A DNA stretch of 64,000 bases from Pseudomonas oryzihabitans. GTDB taxonomy: Bacteria > Pseudomonadota > Gammaproteobacteria > Pseudomonadales > Pseudomonadaceae. Under the pieces are notes generated by a model, which had not been told where the DNA came from, made no database searches, and saw only the letters and a list, made by a program, of their open reading frames with translations. The DNA lies in contig NZ_CP021645.1 of NCBI RefSeq assembly GCF_006384975.1, forward strand, positions 2,012,001 through 2,076,000, read 5' to 3'. The translations under genes were made by a program, and so were the position numbers. How positions within the stretch are numbered: the stretch's first letter is position 1; every line of letters begins with the position of its first letter. Of the stretch, positions 10,971 through 20,942 are shown piece by piece.

Positions 10971-11960
10971 TCACACCGCTTTCAGAGCCGCCAAGTTTAA
11001 CCGGATACGCCCGGGGAGATCAGTCTCTACATCATGCAGGGCGCGCTCGATGGCCTGAACGAGACCGACTTCGCCCGCGGCGCCATGACTTTTCACCACC
11101 ACCGCATTCAGGCCGAGAAAGCTCGCGCCATTGCGCAGCTCCGGGTCCCACTGGCGAAAACGCCGGGCCAGCCAGGGTTGCAACAGACGACGTTCGAGCC
11201 AGGAGGCCGTGCCGCTGCGCTCGACCAGCAGGCGCAGCAGGGCTTCGCCGGACTTGAGTACGGCATTGCCGGTAAAGCCGTCACAGACCACTACATCCGC
11301 GACCGCAGCATAGAGATCGCTGCCCTCGACGAAGCCGGTGAAGTCGAAGGCCTGACTCTGGGCCAGGCGCCGCGCCGCCTCCTGGATCACCGGCGTACCC
11401 TTGCCGGGCTCGCGACCGACGTTGAGCAAGGCCACCCGCGGCCGCGCCAGGCCGCGTGCCTGGGCGGCTCCCGCTCCCAGATAGGCGAATTGCACCAGCT
11501 GTTCGGCGGTGGTATCGAGATTCGCGCCGAGATCGAGCAGCAGCGTCTGATGCTCTCCCCGCCCCGGTAGCGCCGACATCATGGCGGGTCTATCGATCTC
11601 CGGCAGCGTTCCGAGCAGCAGCCGCGCCAGTGCCATCCAGGCGCCGGTATTGCCGGCACTCAGGCAACCCTGGGCGCGCCCTTGCTGGACGGCCTCCAAG
11701 GCGGCATGCATGGAAGTGCGAGCGCGACTGCGCACGACGCTGGCGGGACGCTCATCGGGCCCAACGGCGGAATCTACGTAGTCGAAGTGCAGGCGAGTAG
11801 CGAGGGAAGCAGGTGGTGACCAGGCCGACAAGGCGTCGCGCTGACCACAGAGGAGAAGACTTAAGGTGGGAAAACGCTCGAGAGCGCTTATTGAAGCAGG
11901 AACAATGGAGCGGGGACCGAAGTCCCCGCCCATTGCATCGATCGCGATGACGGTTTCGAT
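10971..11960 (-). CDS. plsX: Phosphate acyltransferase PlsX (no standard start codon)
   Basis: Makes acyl-phosphate from acyl-ACP for phospholipid synthesis. Conserved sequence includes MGGDFGPRSIVPAS, GNTGAWMALARLLLGTLP, and VVCDGFTGNAVLKSGEALL. The family N-terminus (a beta strand of the type IAIDAMGGD) is encoded here as ETVIAIDAMGGD. Between the in-frame rpmF stop (11967-11969) and that strand there is no ATG, GTG or TTG. The first standard start is the internal ATG at 11931-11933, which would delete the strand. I therefore place the start at the ATC at 11958-11960 (IETVIAID) as an inference; it lies seven bases after the rpmF stop. Function assignment is secure, the start is not. Confidence 0.88.
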   Translation of the reverse strand: METVIAIDAMGGDFGPRSIVPASISALERFPTLSLLLCGQRDALSAWSPPASLATRLHFDYVDSAVGPDERPASVVRSRARTSMHAALEAVQQGRAQGCLSAGNTGAWMALARLLLGTLPEIDRPAMMSALPGRGEHQTLLLDLGANLDTTAEQLVQFAYLGAGAAQARGLARPRVALLNVGREPGKGTPVIQEAARRLAQSQAFDFTGFVEGSDLYAAVADVVVCDGFTGNAVLKSGEALLRLLVERSGTASWLERRLLQPWLARRFRQWDPELRNGASFLGLNAVVVKSHGAAGEVGLVQAIERALHDVETDLPGRIRLNLAALKAV

Positions 11961-11966
11961 CGAGGA

Positions 11967-12149
11967 TTACTCGTCGGAACCCTTGTCGATCACTTTGCGA
12001 CCGCGGTAGAAACCGTCGGGCGACACGTGGTGGCGCAGGTGAACTTCACCGGTGCTCTTTTCCACGGACAGGGCGTTCGCTTCGAGGGCGTCGTGCGAAC
12101 GACGCATGTCGCGAGCGGAACGGGATTTTTTGTTCTGCTGAACAGCCAT
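11967..12149 (-). CDS. rpmF: 50S ribosomal protein L32
   Basis: 60-residue basic ribosomal protein beginning [20 protein letters not shown], with the typical ending [12 protein letters not shown]. The two CXXC pairs found in zinc-binding L32 versions are absent, as in other gammaproteobacterial L32. It lies between yceD and plsX, linking ribosome and lipid synthesis in one operon. Confidence 0.97.
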   Translation of the reverse strand: MAVQQNKKSRSARDMRRSHDALEANALSVEKSTGEVHLRHHVSPDGFYRGRKVIDKGSDE

Positions 12150-12159
12150 GATTTAACTC

Positions 12160-12687
12160 CTAAACGTTTGGGTCACGCTTCAACTGCGCAAGTACACTGA
12201 ACGGGTTGGGTCGCTTTTCCTCGTCCGCCGGCTCTTCGGGCGCCTCGAAACCTTCCGGATGCTGGCAAGCTCCTGCGGGATGCGCGGGAATGATCGGCAG
12301 CGCGAGCAACAGCTCGTCTTCGACCAGCCCATGCAGATCCAAAGGATCTTCGCCAACCTCCAGGGCATCGTAACCCTGTGGCAAGGCATCGGCCGACTGC
12401 CCTTCCCAGAGCACGGCGAAATCGAATTCGCTGTGGATGGGAAGCACTGCCGGCTCCAGACAACGCTGGCAAATCATCTCGACCGCGGCATCGAGGACAC
12501 CGTGGATGACGAACTGCCGCTGTTGATCACGCCCGAAGTCGAGGACGACGGCTACCGCGCCTTCGGACTTCACGAGCTGCTCGCCGACACGCCGCATGTT
12601 CGCGAGAGGCAGCTCACCCTTGAGGGTTACGCCGCGATCCGCCAATTTGCGAGGATCGACCTGAGGTGGAATTGGCCCATTCAACAT
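12160..12687 (-). CDS. yceD: YceD family protein (DUF177, 23S rRNA accumulation protein)
   Basis: 175-residue cytoplasmic protein of the YceD/DUF177 family, first gene of the yceD-rpmF-plsX-fab operon. The conserved CQRCLEPAVLP is present; a second family cysteine region appears as HPAGACQHPEGF. It is reported in E. coli to be needed for normal 23S rRNA levels. The end PNPFSVLAQLKRDPN is typical. It is divergent from maf with about 100 bases between them, where the operon promoter should lie. Confidence 0.93.
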   Translation of the reverse strand: MLNGPIPPQVDPRKLADRGVTLKGELPLANMRRVGEQLVKSEGAVAVVLDFGRDQQRQFVIHGVLDAAVEMICQRCLEPAVLPIHSEFDFAVLWEGQSADALPQGYDALEVGEDPLDLHGLVEDELLLALPIIPAHPAGACQHPEGFEAPEEPADEEKRPNPFSVLAQLKRDPNV

Positions 12688-12786
12688 AAGCGCGCCATTA
12701 TAGGGACGGCCTTACGGCTGTCAAAGGAAATTAACCCCGAAGCGACTCCGACCGACCTCTGGTCGGCCTCGCCCGAGAACAAACTG

Positions 12787-13365
12787 ATGCCCCGTATTCT
12801 ACTCGCTTCCAGCTCGCCTTACCGCCGCCAATTGCTGGAAAGACTGCAACTGCCCTTCGCCCACCAGTCGCCCGATATCGACGAAACGCCCCTGCCCGGC
12901 GAGCAGCCACGGGCGCTGGTAGAGCGCCTGGCCAGGGCCAAGGCCGCAGCCCTCGGCGATCAGCCGGAAGCCACCCTCATCATAGGCTCGGACCAGACCA
13001 CCGCCATCGACGGCGAGATCATCGGCAAACCCTTGAGTCACGAACGGGCTCATCAGCAACTGGCACGAGCCAGTGGTCGCACCCTGGTGTTCCATACCGG
13101 ACTGGCCGTGCTGGACAGCCGAACCGGGCAATGCCGAAGCGAGGTCGTGGATTTCCAGGTGCGCTTTCGCCAATTGGACGCTGCGACCATCGACCGCTAT
13201 CTGCTGGCCGAAAAGCCCTACGATTGCGCTGGCAGCTTCAAGGCCGAGGGACTGGGCATTGCCCTGTTCGAGGCGATGCAAGGGGATGACCCGACCAGCC
13301 TGATCGGCCTCCCCCTCATCCGCCTGGCCGCACTGCTGCGCGAAACAGGCCTGCAAGTGCCCTAG
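12787..13365 (+). CDS. maf: Maf-like nucleoside triphosphate pyrophosphatase (7-methyl-GTP type)
   Basis: 192-residue cytoplasmic house-cleaning pyrophosphatase. The N-terminal LLASSSPYRRQLLERL is the Maf phosphate-binding loop. GSDQTT, KPYDCAGSFKAEGLG and DPTSLIGLPLIRL are characteristic of the YceF subgroup, which hydrolyses m7GTP. It is the only plus-strand gene between the yceD operon and the sppA operon, and it converges on sppA with 20 bases between stops. Confidence 0.93.
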   Translation: MPRILLASSSPYRRQLLERLQLPFAHQSPDIDETPLPGEQPRALVERLARAKAAALGDQPEATLIIGSDQTTAIDGEIIGKPLSHERAHQQLARASGRTLVFHTGLAVLDSRTGQCRSEVVDFQVRFRQLDAATIDRYLLAEKPYDCAGSFKAEGLGIALFEAMQGDDPTSLIGLPLIRLAALLRETGLQVP

Positions 13366-13385
13366 GACCAGCGGTAGGTCAAACC

Positions 13386-14378
13386 TCAGCGCAGCGTCGG
13401 CCCCTGCCAGCCCATATAGAGGGCAAGGCGTTCGGCGACGCTGGCGCCCAGGCGCTTGGCGAAACGATCGAAAGGCGAGTCTTGCTGGGTGAAATCGACC
13501 AGGCGCTCTTCCTTGATCACGTCCCGCGCCACGTAGCTGGCACTGCCAAAACCATCGATCAAGCCCAGCGGCAATGCCTGCTCGCCAGACCAGACCAGGC
13601 CGGAGAACAGCTCGGGATGCCCCTCTACCTTGAGGCGATCACCCCGCCCCTTCTTGACGCTGTCGATGAACTGCTGGTGAGTGACATCCAGCACCTGCTG
13701 CCAGAACCGCGTCTCGTCGGGCTTCTCCGGCTGGAAGGGATCGAGGAAGGCCTTGTGCTCGCCGGAGGTATAGACCCGGCGCTCCACGCCCAGCTTTTCC
13801 ATGGTGCCGACGAAGCCGAAGGACGCCGCGGTCACGCCGATGGAGCCCACCAGGCTGGCCTTGTCGGCATAGATGGCATCGGCCGCGCTGGCCACGTAGT
13901 AGGCACCCGAGGCCCCGAGGTCAGCGATGACCGCATACAGTTTGATATCCGGATGCAGGCCGCGCAGGCGCTTGATCTCATCGTAGATGTAGCCGGACTG
14001 CACCGGGCTGCCGCCCGGGCTGTTGATGCGCAGTATCACACCGCGGGTATTGCTGTCGTCGAAGGCCTTACGCAGCGCCGTCACCACGTTGTCGGCACTG
14101 GCCTTCTCGTCATCAGCGATCACGCCCTTGAGTTCGATGAGCGCGGTATGAGGTCCCGACTCGGTCACCCCACCCTTCTTGCCCAGCGACAGCAGAGGCG
14201 TGAACAGCACCAGCATGACAATCAGATAGGCGAAGGTCAGCAGCTTGAAAAATATGCCCCAGCGTCGTGCCCGCCGCTGCTCCTGCACGCTGGCGAGCAT
14301 GGTCTTCTCGATCAGGGCCCAGGTCTTGTCGTCCGCCGGGCGCGCACGCCCGCTGTCTTCCTTCCACTCGTCAGCCAT
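13386..14378 (-). CDS. sppA: Signal peptide peptidase SppA-type S49 peptidase
   Basis: 330-residue inner-membrane serine protease that degrades cleaved signal peptides. One membrane segment (residues about 40-60, FFKLLTFAYLIVMLVLFTPL) precedes a single S49 domain: RINSPGGSP, the serine region DLGASGAYYVASAAD, and SLVGSIGVTAAS. This is the short form, about half the length of E. coli SppA. The ATG at 14378 ([10 protein letters not shown]) follows GAGAGG; an upstream in-frame ATG is not needed. It overlaps the HAD gene by eight bases. Confidence 0.92.
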   Translation of the reverse strand: MADEWKEDSGRARPADDKTWALIEKTMLASVQEQRRARRWGIFFKLLTFAYLIVMLVLFTPLLSLGKKGGVTESGPHTALIELKGVIADDEKASADNVVTALRKAFDDSNTRGVILRINSPGGSPVQSGYIYDEIKRLRGLHPDIKLYAVIADLGASGAYYVASAADAIYADKASLVGSIGVTAASFGFVGTMEKLGVERRVYTSGEHKAFLDPFQPEKPDETRFWQQVLDVTHQQFIDSVKKGRGDRLKVEGHPELFSGLVWSGEQALPLGLIDGFGSASYVARDVIKEERLVDFTQQDSPFDRFAKRLGASVAERLALYMGWQGPTLR

Positions 14379-15057
14379 GCCCGACCTCTCTCCTGACCAC
14401 ATCGTTGTCACCCAGCCAAAGCGCCAGGTCCGTGAAGGCTTCGATCATCAAGCGCGGCGCGAAATCCCTGAGGACTTCCGCTGGCTGGGCACCATAGCTC
14501 GCGCCGACCGCATCGACCCCGGCGCGCCGCGCCATTTCCAGGTCGAACACAGCATCCCCCACCAGCAGCGCCCGCTCCGGCGCCACGCGGCAATGGGCGA
14601 GGATTTCCTGCACCATCTGCGGATCGGGCTTGCCGGCCGTCTCATCCGCACAGCGGGTGACATCGAAGAACTCGGTCAGACCATGCTGTTGCAGCGAACG
14701 CGCCAGCCCACGGCGACTCTTTCCGGTCGCCACGGCCAGTTGATAGCCCAGCGCGCGAAATCGCTGCAGCGCGCTCAGCACGCCAGGAAACAGGGGCGAA
14801 GCCTCTTGCTCGCGACGCACGAACTCGGCGCTGTAGGCGTCGCGGAAGCCTTCGATTTGCTCCTGGGTGACCAGGTGCGGATAGAGGGTCTGGATCGCTG
14901 CCACCAGCTCCAACCCGATGATGCCCTTGATCGCCACGTCGCTGCGGGGCGGCAGACCCAGCGTCTCGGCAGCCACGTGCATCACCTCGACGATCCGACC
15001 GATGGAATCCGCCAGGGTCCCATCCCAGTCGAAGATCAGCAGCTGGTAATCAGGCAT
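14371..15057 (-). CDS. HAD family phosphatase (phosphoglycolate phosphatase-like)
   Basis: 228-residue cytoplasmic haloacid dehalogenase-type hydrolase. The nucleophile motif is [10 protein letters not shown], motif II is [10 protein letters not shown], and motif IV is [16 protein letters not shown]. The cap is the small helical type. From gene order it matches PA2974 of P. aeruginosa, between rluC and sppA. The substrate is not evident; phosphoglycolate or other small phosphates are likely. It overlaps rluC and sppA by eight bases each, so the three genes form one operon. Confidence 0.9.
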   Translation of the reverse strand: MPDYQLLIFDWDGTLADSIGRIVEVMHVAAETLGLPPRSDVAIKGIIGLELVAAIQTLYPHLVTQEQIEGFRDAYSAEFVRREQEASPLFPGVLSALQRFRALGYQLAVATGKSRRGLARSLQQHGLTEFFDVTRCADETAGKPDPQMVQEILAHCRVAPERALLVGDAVFDLEMARRAGVDAVGASYGAQPAEVLRDFAPRLMIEAFTDLALWLGDNDVVRREVGHG

Positions 15058-16003
15058 CCAGCCGCTCCAGCGTCTGGCTCCAGGTGCTGTCGACCGGCGC
15101 CTCGAGACGTAACTCGCCGCCTTCGGGCAGCGGAATCAACAGACTCGCCGAATGCAGGAACAGCCGCTTGCCACCCAGGTCGCGGATCTCCTGGGAGAAG
15201 TCTTCGTCGCCGTACTTGGGATCGCCGGCGATGGCGTGCCCGGCGTGACGGGCATGGACGCGGATCTGATGGGTCCGCCCAGTCACCGGTCGCGCCTCGA
15301 CCAGGGTGGCGAATTCGCCATAGCGACGCAGCACGCGAAACTCGGTGAGTGCCTCCTTGCCCTCGTCGTTGACCTCGACCATCCGCTCACCGGATCTGAG
15401 GGTGTTCTTCAGCAGCGGCGCGCTGATCTTTTTCTTGGCCGCCGGCCAGTGGCCACGCACCAGGGCGTGATAGCGCTTGTCCACGCCGTCACCGCGTAGT
15501 GCCTCGTGCAGAAAACGCAGCATGCTGCGCTTCTTGGCGATCATCAGCAGCCCGGAGGTATCCCGGTCCAGGCGATGGACCAGCTCGATATCGCGAGCTT
15601 CGGGGCGCAACTGGCGAAAGACCTCGATGACCCCGCCGGACAGGCCGCTGCCGCCATGCACGGCAATGCCGGCCGGCTTGTTGATGACGATGAGAGCCTT
15701 GTCCTCATGGACGATGGAGGCCTCCAGGCGCTCGAGCAAGCCCTTCGCCAGGGGTGCCGGCTCGTCGGGCTCGGAGAGCCGCAGGGGCGGCACCCGCACC
15801 TGGTCACCGGCCTGCAAACGGTAGTCGGGCTTGATGCGCCCCTTGTTCACCCGTACTTCGCCCTTGCGCAGGATGCGATAGATGAGGGTTTTGGGTGCGC
15901 CCTTGAGTTGGGTACGCAGGAAGTTGTCGATGCGCTGGCCGGCATAGTCGGCTGGCACGTCGAGCAGCTGAACGCCGGTGCTGGGAGAGGGAGGTTTAGT
16001 CAT
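15050..16003 (-). CDS. rluC: 23S rRNA pseudouridine synthase RluC
   Basis: 317 residues. An N-terminal S4 RNA-binding domain ([20 protein letters not shown], then [17 protein letters not shown]) is followed by the RluA-type catalytic domain. The catalytic Asp is in the [16 protein letters not shown] motif. It modifies U955, U2504 and U2580 of 23S rRNA in E. coli numbering. The ATG at 16003 ([10 protein letters not shown]) is preferred to one 36 bases upstream. It is divergent from rne, as is common in gammaproteobacteria. Confidence 0.95.
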   Translation of the reverse strand: MTKPPSPSTGVQLLDVPADYAGQRIDNFLRTQLKGAPKTLIYRILRKGEVRVNKGRIKPDYRLQAGDQVRVPPLRLSEPDEPAPLAKGLLERLEASIVHEDKALIVINKPAGIAVHGGSGLSGGVIEVFRQLRPEARDIELVHRLDRDTSGLLMIAKKRSMLRFLHEALRGDGVDKRYHALVRGHWPAAKKKISAPLLKNTLRSGERMVEVNDEGKEALTEFRVLRRYGEFATLVEARPVTGRTHQIRVHARHAGHAIAGDPKYGDEDFSQEIRDLGGKRLFLHSASLLIPLPEGGELRLEAPVDSTWSQTLERLDA

Positions 16004-16030
16004 CGGCGAATGATACCAATTTTCCCTTAT

Positions 16031-16059
16031 TTGAAGCACTTAAAGCTTGCTGCTATAGT
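16031..16059 (+). promoter_or_regulatory. Sigma-70 promoter of rne
   Basis: TTGAAG (16031-16036), a 17-base spacer and TATAGT (16054-16059) form a good promoter in the gap between divergent rluC and rne. The expected transcript start is near 16066. Confidence 0.7.
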
Positions 16060-16065
16060 CCGGAG

Positions 16066-16712
16066 GCGGTTATTCGTCCTGTCTGGATGGCGCCGCTCGC
16101 GAGACCTGTCGGTTCGGTCCGCGAAACAAGAGCTGCAAACGCAATAGTTACTGGACGTCTGGCCGTCCAGCGGACCGCCGATTCTACCCAAGGGGGTGAG
16201 TGGCGATCCGCGATCCGCCTGGTAACCAAAGGCAGCGGCACCCAGGGTGCCAGCTGTAAAACGACAACCGCTCCGGACCTTGCGGGCGGCACCTGATTCC
16301 TGAAGATTGTGTGCAGGATGGAGATGCACAACCAGCGTATCGCGTAGCCTGACAGTACGCCTGCAGCCCGCTTCGCGCCAAGCTTCGGCCAAGGTGACGA
16401 TCGCAGGTGGAAGCCTCATGGCCAACGGCCGATGCTCCAACCCAGCGACACCTGACACGAATCCCGCGACGACCCGACTGCACGAGCCTTTCGGCTGTCA
16501 CGCCCGCACCGTACCTGGTTGATTCCTCCTTCTGCGGAGCTGCAAAGGCAGTCGCTCAAGCGCCTGCAGGAGACGTAGTCGCGGCGTGGCTCTGACCTCG
16601 CTGCTGGACACGAAGGCCGGAACCATACCGGCTTCGATACGACCCCGTGCACCCTTCTCTTGAATCCTGTTGCCACCACGCGGGCCGAGAGCCCGGAACG
16701 TAGTGGTATTAC
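16066..16712 (+). promoter_or_regulatory. Long structured 5' leader of rne
   Basis: About 647 bases lie between the predicted start point and the rne ATG with no credible gene. Several hairpins are visible: CTGGACG/CGTCCAG (16151-16170), GGCACC/GGTGCC (16237-16251), and a GGCCGG/CCGGCT stem near 16612-16636. RNase E feedback-regulates its own mRNA through the leader in E. coli, and a structured rne-II motif is known upstream of Pseudomonas rne genes. The match to that motif is by position and structure only. Confidence 0.6.
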
Positions 16713-19700
16713 ATGAAAAGAATGCTCATCAATGCGACCCAGCCCGAGGAATTGCGGGTTGCCTTGGTCGACGGTCAACGCCTGTTCGACCTGGACATCG
16801 AGTCCGGCGCCCGCGAACAGAAGAAGGCCAACATCTATAAAGGCCGCATCACCCGCATCGAACCCAGCCTGGAAGCCGCCTTCGTCGACTTCGGCGCCGA
16901 CCGCCACGGCTTCCTCCCGCTGAAGGAAATTTCCCGGGAGTACTTCAAGAAGAACCCGGAAGGTCGCGTCAACATCAAGGAAGTGCTCTCCGAAGGCCAG
17001 GAAGTAGTCGTCCAGGTCGAAAAGGAAGAGCGTGGCAACAAGGGCGCCGCCCTGACCACCTTCATCAGCCTCGCCGGCCGCTACCTGGTGCTGATGCCCA
17101 ACAATCCCCGTGCCGGCGGCATCTCTCGCCGCATCGAGGGCGAAGAGCGCAACGAACTGCGTGAAGCCCTGAACGGTCTCGACGCTCCCGGCGACATGGG
17201 CCTGATCGTCCGCACCGCCGGCCTGGGTCGCAGCACCGAAGAACTGCAGTGGGACCTCGACTACCTGCTGCAACTCTGGTCCGCCATCACCGAAGCCTCC
17301 GGCGAGCGCAAGGGCCCCTTCCTGATCTATCAGGAAAGCAACGTCATCATCCGCGCCATCCGCGACTATCTGCGCCAGGACATCGGCGAGGTGCTGATCG
17401 ACAGCGTCGAAGCCCAGGAAGAAGCCCTGAGCTTCATCCGCCAAGTGATGCCGCAGTACGCCAGCAAGATCAAGCTGTACCAGGACAGCGTCCCGCTGTT
17501 CAATCGCTTCCAGATCGAAAGCCAGATCGAGACCGCCTTCCAGCGCGAAGTAAAGCTGCCGTCGGGCGGCTCCATCGTCATCGACCCCACCGAAGCCCTG
17601 GTTTCCATCGACATCAACTCGGCGCGCGCCACCAAGGGCGGCGACATCGAGGAAACCGCCCTGCAGACCAACCTGGAAGCGGCCGAGGAAATCGCCCGCC
17701 AGCTGCGCCTGCGTGACATCGGCGGTCTGATCGTCATCGACTTCATCGACATGACCCCGGTGAAGAACCAGCGCGCCGTGGAAGACCGCGTCCGCGAGGC
17801 CCTGGAAGCCGACCGTGCCCGCGTTCAGATCGGCCGCATCTCGCGCTTCGGCCTGCTGGAAATGTCCCGTCAGCGCCTGCGTCCGTCGCTGCGTGAAACC
17901 AGCGGCATCGTCTGCCCGCGCTGCAACGGCCAGGGCATCATCCGCGACGTGGAATCCCTGTCGCTGGCCATCCTGCGCCTGATCGAAGAAGAAGCCCTCA
18001 AGGATCGCACCGCCGAGGTTCGTGCCCATGTGCCGATCCAGGTAGCGTCCTTCCTGCTCAACGAGAAGCGCAACAGCATCACCAAGATCGAGCTGCGCAC
18101 CCGCGTCCGCATCATCATCCTGCCGGACGACCACATCGAGACCCCGCACTTCGAAGTGCAGCGCCTGCGTGACGACAATCCCGAGTTGCTCAACAGCCAG
18201 TCCAGCTACGAGATGGCCAACACCGAAGCCGAAGAGGTGCTGCCGGTCAGCTCCACCCGCACCCTGGTACGCCAGGAAGCGGCAGTGAAGGTAGCACCCG
18301 AGCGCGCCCCAGCCCCTACCCCGGTGACTGCCGAGGTCGTAGCTCCCGCCGCGGCGGTTCCCGCCAAGCAGGTAGCCGAGCCCAATCTGTTCAAGGGCCT
18401 GGTCAAGTCCCTGGTCAGCCTGTTCGCCGGCAAGACCGAAGAGCAGCCCATGACCGACAAGGCGGTGACTGCCCCGGAAACCACCAAGAGCAGCGACGAG
18501 CAGCGCCGTCAGGACGAGCGCCGTAACGGTCGCCAGCAGAATCGCCGCCGCGAAGGCCGTCGCGATGATGAGCGCAAGCCGCGCGAAGAGCGTCAGCCCC
18601 GCGCCGAACGAGGTGAGCGCAGCGAACGCCCGGTGCGTGAAGAGCGCAAGCCGCGTGAAGAGCGTCAACCTCGCGAAGACCGTCAACCGCGTGAAGAGCG
18701 CGCCTCCCGCGAAGAGCGTCAACCTCGCGAGGAGCGTCAGCCCCGTGAAGAGCGCGCCAATCGCGAAGAGCGCCAGCCGCGTGAGGAGCGTCAACCCCGC
18801 GAAGAGCGCGCCAGCCGCGAAGAGCGCCAGCCGCGCGAAGAGCGTCAACCCCGTGAGGAGCGCGCCGTTCGCGAAGAGCGTCAGCCTCGTGAAGAGCGTC
18901 AACCCAGCGAAGAACGCCTGAGCGCCGAAGAGCGTCCGGCTCGCGAGGAGCGTCAGCCGCGTGAGGAGCGCAAGCCCCGCGAAGAGCGTCAGCCGCGTGA
19001 AGAGCGTCAGCCGCGTGAAGAGCGCAAGGCCCGCGAAGAACGTCAGGCAGCTGCCAGCGCCGAAGACCTGAACGAAGAAGAAGTACTGGAAGGTAACGAC
19101 GAGCTGGAAGAAGGCGAAGAGCGTCCGCGCCGCCGTTCCCGCGGTCAGCGCCGTCGCAGCAACCGCCGCGAGCGTCAGCGTGACGCCAATGGCAACTTCA
19201 TCGAAGGCGAAGAGCAGAGCGAAGCGGGCAGCGATTCCACTGTCGCACCAGTAGCCGTCGCCCTGGGCACCGCCGTCGTGGTCAGCGAGAGCGTAACTGC
19301 CATCGCCACCCAGGAAGAGGTACGTGAAACTCGCCATCAGGAGCAGGCCCCCACCGCCGACACCCCTGCTGTCGACGCCTCCCAGGAAACTGCCGCAGTG
19401 CAACCCGCCAGCGAAGCTCCTGCCCAGCCGGAAATCCTCACGCCCAGCGTGAGCCAGCTGCAGGACGAGCGCGCGCCGCACCAGGAAGTCGAGATCGCTG
19501 CCCCGGCTGCCGAACAGACCGCTCCTGTTGCAGCGACAGCGCCGATCCCGGCAGCTCCGGTCGCAGTGGAAGCAGTAGAGCCGGCCGCCGGTCGCGCCTC
19601 CAACGACCCGCGCGAGCGTCGTCGCCGCGAGCGCCTGGAACGTGAAGCCGAGGCAGCACGCGCCGAGCAGGCCGAGCAGGAAGCTCAGGCACCCGCCCTG

Positions 19701-20024
19701 GGCGCCATCGCCGAAACCGAGGAAACCTTCGCGACCGCAGCGGTTGGCACTGTCGATCCGGAGCCGGTAGTCGTCGAGCCCGAGCCCACCCCGGTAACGG
19801 AGACAACCCCTGCCGTCGAAGCGGAATCGGCTCCCATCGTGGTGGAACAACCCGCCGAGCTCGCACAGAGCGCTGTGCAGGAAGCAGCAGCCCCTGCCGC
19901 TCCTGCCACCACGGAAATCGCAACCGACGAGACCCACAAGACCGACGCACTGAAGGAGGACGAGCTCGCTCAGTCCGAGTTCGACCGCAAGCGTGAAGAG
20001 TCGCGGGAAAACCATCCCCGCTGA
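16713..20024 (+). CDS. rne: Ribonuclease E
   Basis: 1103-residue endoribonuclease and scaffold of the RNA degradosome. The catalytic half carries the S1 region (residues about 35-125, [20 protein letters not shown]) and the metal-binding Asp300 (SIDINSAR) and Asp343 (VIDFIDM). The zinc-link is C401-P-R-C404, which joins dimers. Residues about 620-780 are a tandem array of six-residue REERQP-like units, followed by an Arg-rich stretch and an Ala/Glu/Pro-rich disordered tail typical of degradosome-binding regions. It has its own promoter and long leader and ends at a strong terminator. In P. aeruginosa murB follows; here convergent rpsI does. Confidence 0.97.
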   Translation: MKRMLINATQPEELRVALVDGQRLFDLDIESGAREQKKANIYKGRITRIEPSLEAAFVDFGADRHGFLPLKEISREYFKKNPEGRVNIKEVLSEGQEVVVQVEKEERGNKGAALTTFISLAGRYLVLMPNNPRAGGISRRIEGEERNELREALNGLDAPGDMGLIVRTAGLGRSTEELQWDLDYLLQLWSAITEASGERKGPFLIYQESNVIIRAIRDYLRQDIGEVLIDSVEAQEEALSFIRQVMPQYASKIKLYQDSVPLFNRFQIESQIETAFQREVKLPSGGSIVIDPTEALVSIDINSARATKGGDIEETALQTNLEAAEEIARQLRLRDIGGLIVIDFIDMTPVKNQRAVEDRVREALEADRARVQIGRISRFGLLEMSRQRLRPSLRETSGIVCPRCNGQGIIRDVESLSLAILRLIEEEALKDRTAEVRAHVPIQVASFLLNEKRNSITKIELRTRVRIIILPDDHIETPHFEVQRLRDDNPELLNSQSSYEMANTEAEEVLPVSSTRTLVRQEAAVKVAPERAPAPTPVTAEVVAPAAAVPAKQVAEPNLFKGLVKSLVSLFAGKTEEQPMTDKAVTAPETTKSSDEQRRQDERRNGRQQNRRREGRRDDERKPREERQPRAERGERSERPVREERKPREERQPREDRQPREERASREERQPREERQPREERANREERQPREERQPREERASREERQPREERQPREERAVREERQPREERQPSEERLSAEERPAREERQPREERKPREERQPREERQPREERKAREERQAAASAEDLNEEEVLEGNDELEEGEERPRRRSRGQRRRSNRRERQRDANGNFIEGEEQSEAGSDSTVAPVAVALGTAVVVSESVTAIATQEEVRETRHQEQAPTADTPAVDASQETAAVQPASEAPAQPEILTPSVSQLQDERAPHQEVEIAAPAAEQTAPVAATAPIPAAPVAVEAVEPAAGRASNDPRERRRRERLEREAEAARAEQAEQEAQAPALGAIAETEETFATAAVGTVDPEPVVVEPEPTPVTETTPAVEAESAPIVVEQPAELAQSAVQEAAAPAAPATTEIATDETHKTDALKEDELAQSEFDRKREESRENHPR
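18577..19050 (+). repeat. In-frame 18-bp tandem repeat array in rne
   Basis: About 26 consecutive six-codon units of the type R-E-E-R-Q-P. A higher-order 54-bp period is visible in the middle part (two REERQP units then REERA plus S, N or V). The array encodes a long charge-alternating segment in the non-catalytic half of RNase E. Confidence 0.85.
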
Positions 20025-20037
20025 TTCTCGGCTTAAA

Positions 20038-20065
20038 TGAAAAAGGGCGCTTCGGCGCCCTTTTT
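20038..20065 (+). terminator. rne terminator
   Basis: GGGCGC TTCG GCGCCC followed by TTTTT (20045-20065), with an A5 run before it, 20 bases after the rne stop. The UUCG tetraloop makes it very stable. Confidence 0.9.
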
Positions 20066-20150
20066 CATACCCGGAATTCGCGGTGGCGCTTCACCCTCAA
20101 CGGCACTATCAAGCGGGCCCATGCCCCCCCTGGCACCCCAAGCTCATCGA

Positions 20151-20460
20151 CGCCAGGAGCCGGCACTGAGCACAGCGAGGCAGCAGTCCCCAGTGCGGAC
20201 TGCCTGTTGGGCTTCGGCGGTGGAGCTGCCTCAACCCAACCTACGTGGCCTAGGTGCAACACCGTAGGTTGGCGCTGAGCGCAGCGAAGCCCAACAGCCC
20301 CAGGTGCGGACTGCCTGCTGGACTTCGGCGGTGGAGCTGCCTCAACCCAATCTACGCGACCCAGGTGAAGCAGCGTAGGTTGGCGCTGAGCGCAGCGAAG
20401 CCCAACAGTCCCAGGCGTGAACTGCCTGGGACGATGGAGCCGCCTCGACCCAATCTATGC
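20151..20460. repeat. Three degenerate tandem copies of a ~111-bp intergenic repeat
   Basis: The sequence CGTAGGTTGGCGCTGAGCGC begins at 20263 and again at 20374, and the following ~100 bases align (including GCGGACTGCC or a variant and TGGAGCTGCCTCAACCCAA). A more diverged copy precedes it from about 20160, with a 109-111-base period. The core GCTGAGCGCAGCGAAGCCCAAC resembles REP-like sequences common in Pseudomonas; an inverted related copy occurs at 44908-44935. This is the only content of the 470-base gap between rne and rpsI besides the two terminators. Confidence 0.75.
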
Positions 20461-20486
20461 GGCTCGTACTGAAAAATCACAGGCAT

Positions 20487-20517
20487 AAAAAAACCCAGCC
20501 GTTTGGCTGGGTTTTTT
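20487..20517 (-). terminator. Bidirectional terminator after rpsI
   Basis: AAAAAAACCCAGCC GTTT GGCTGGGTTTTTT forms a perfect stem with T tracts in both directions, 18 bases after the rpsI stop on the minus strand. Confidence 0.9.
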
Positions 20518-20534
20518 GAGCGAATCCCGAAGGA

Positions 20535-20927
20535 TTAACGCTTGGAGTACTGCGGACGCTTACGCGCTTTGCGCAGACCCACTTTCTTACGCTCGACTTC
20601 ACGGGCGTCACGAGTGACGTAGCCAGCTTTGCGCAGGGAGCTACGGTAGCCTTCGTCGTACTCGATCAGGGCGCGGGTGATGCCGTGACGGATGGCACCA
20701 GCCTGGCCGCTTACACCACCGCCAGCGACGGTAACGTAGACGTCGAACTTCTCCAGGGTCTCGGTCAGCTCGAGGGGCTGACGCACGACCATGCGCGCGG
20801 TCTCGCGACCGAAGAAGGTATCCAGGGTGCGATCGTTGATGGAGATCTTGCCAGTGCCCGGACGGAGGAAGACACGAGCGGTGGCAGTCTTACGACGGCC
20901 GGTACCGTAATTTTGAGTTGCCGACAT
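20535..20927 (-). CDS. rpsI: 30S ribosomal protein S9
   Basis: 130 residues beginning [20 protein letters not shown] and ending with the basic tail [11 protein letters not shown] that reaches the P-site t[22 protein letters not shown] is the family core. Cotranscribed with rplM (15-base gap) and followed by a strong terminator. Confidence 0.98.
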   Translation of the reverse strand: MSATQNYGTGRRKTATARVFLRPGTGKISINDRTLDTFFGRETARMVVRQPLELTETLEKFDVYVTVAGGGVSGQAGAIRHGITRALIEYDEGYRSSLRKAGYVTRDAREVERKKVGLRKARKRPQYSKR

Positions 20928-20942
20928 GTTGTACTATCCCGA

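Noticed and set aside
18577..19050. CRISPR-like array from the regular repeats
   Set aside because: Units are 18 bases, contiguous and in frame within rne, with no spacers.
16416..20015. A 1199-codon open frame antisense to the whole of rne with Leu/Phe/Thr repeats
   Set aside because: It is a by-product of the GC-biased codons and the in-frame tandem repeats of rne; its repeats are the exact complement of the REERQP units and it has no family character.
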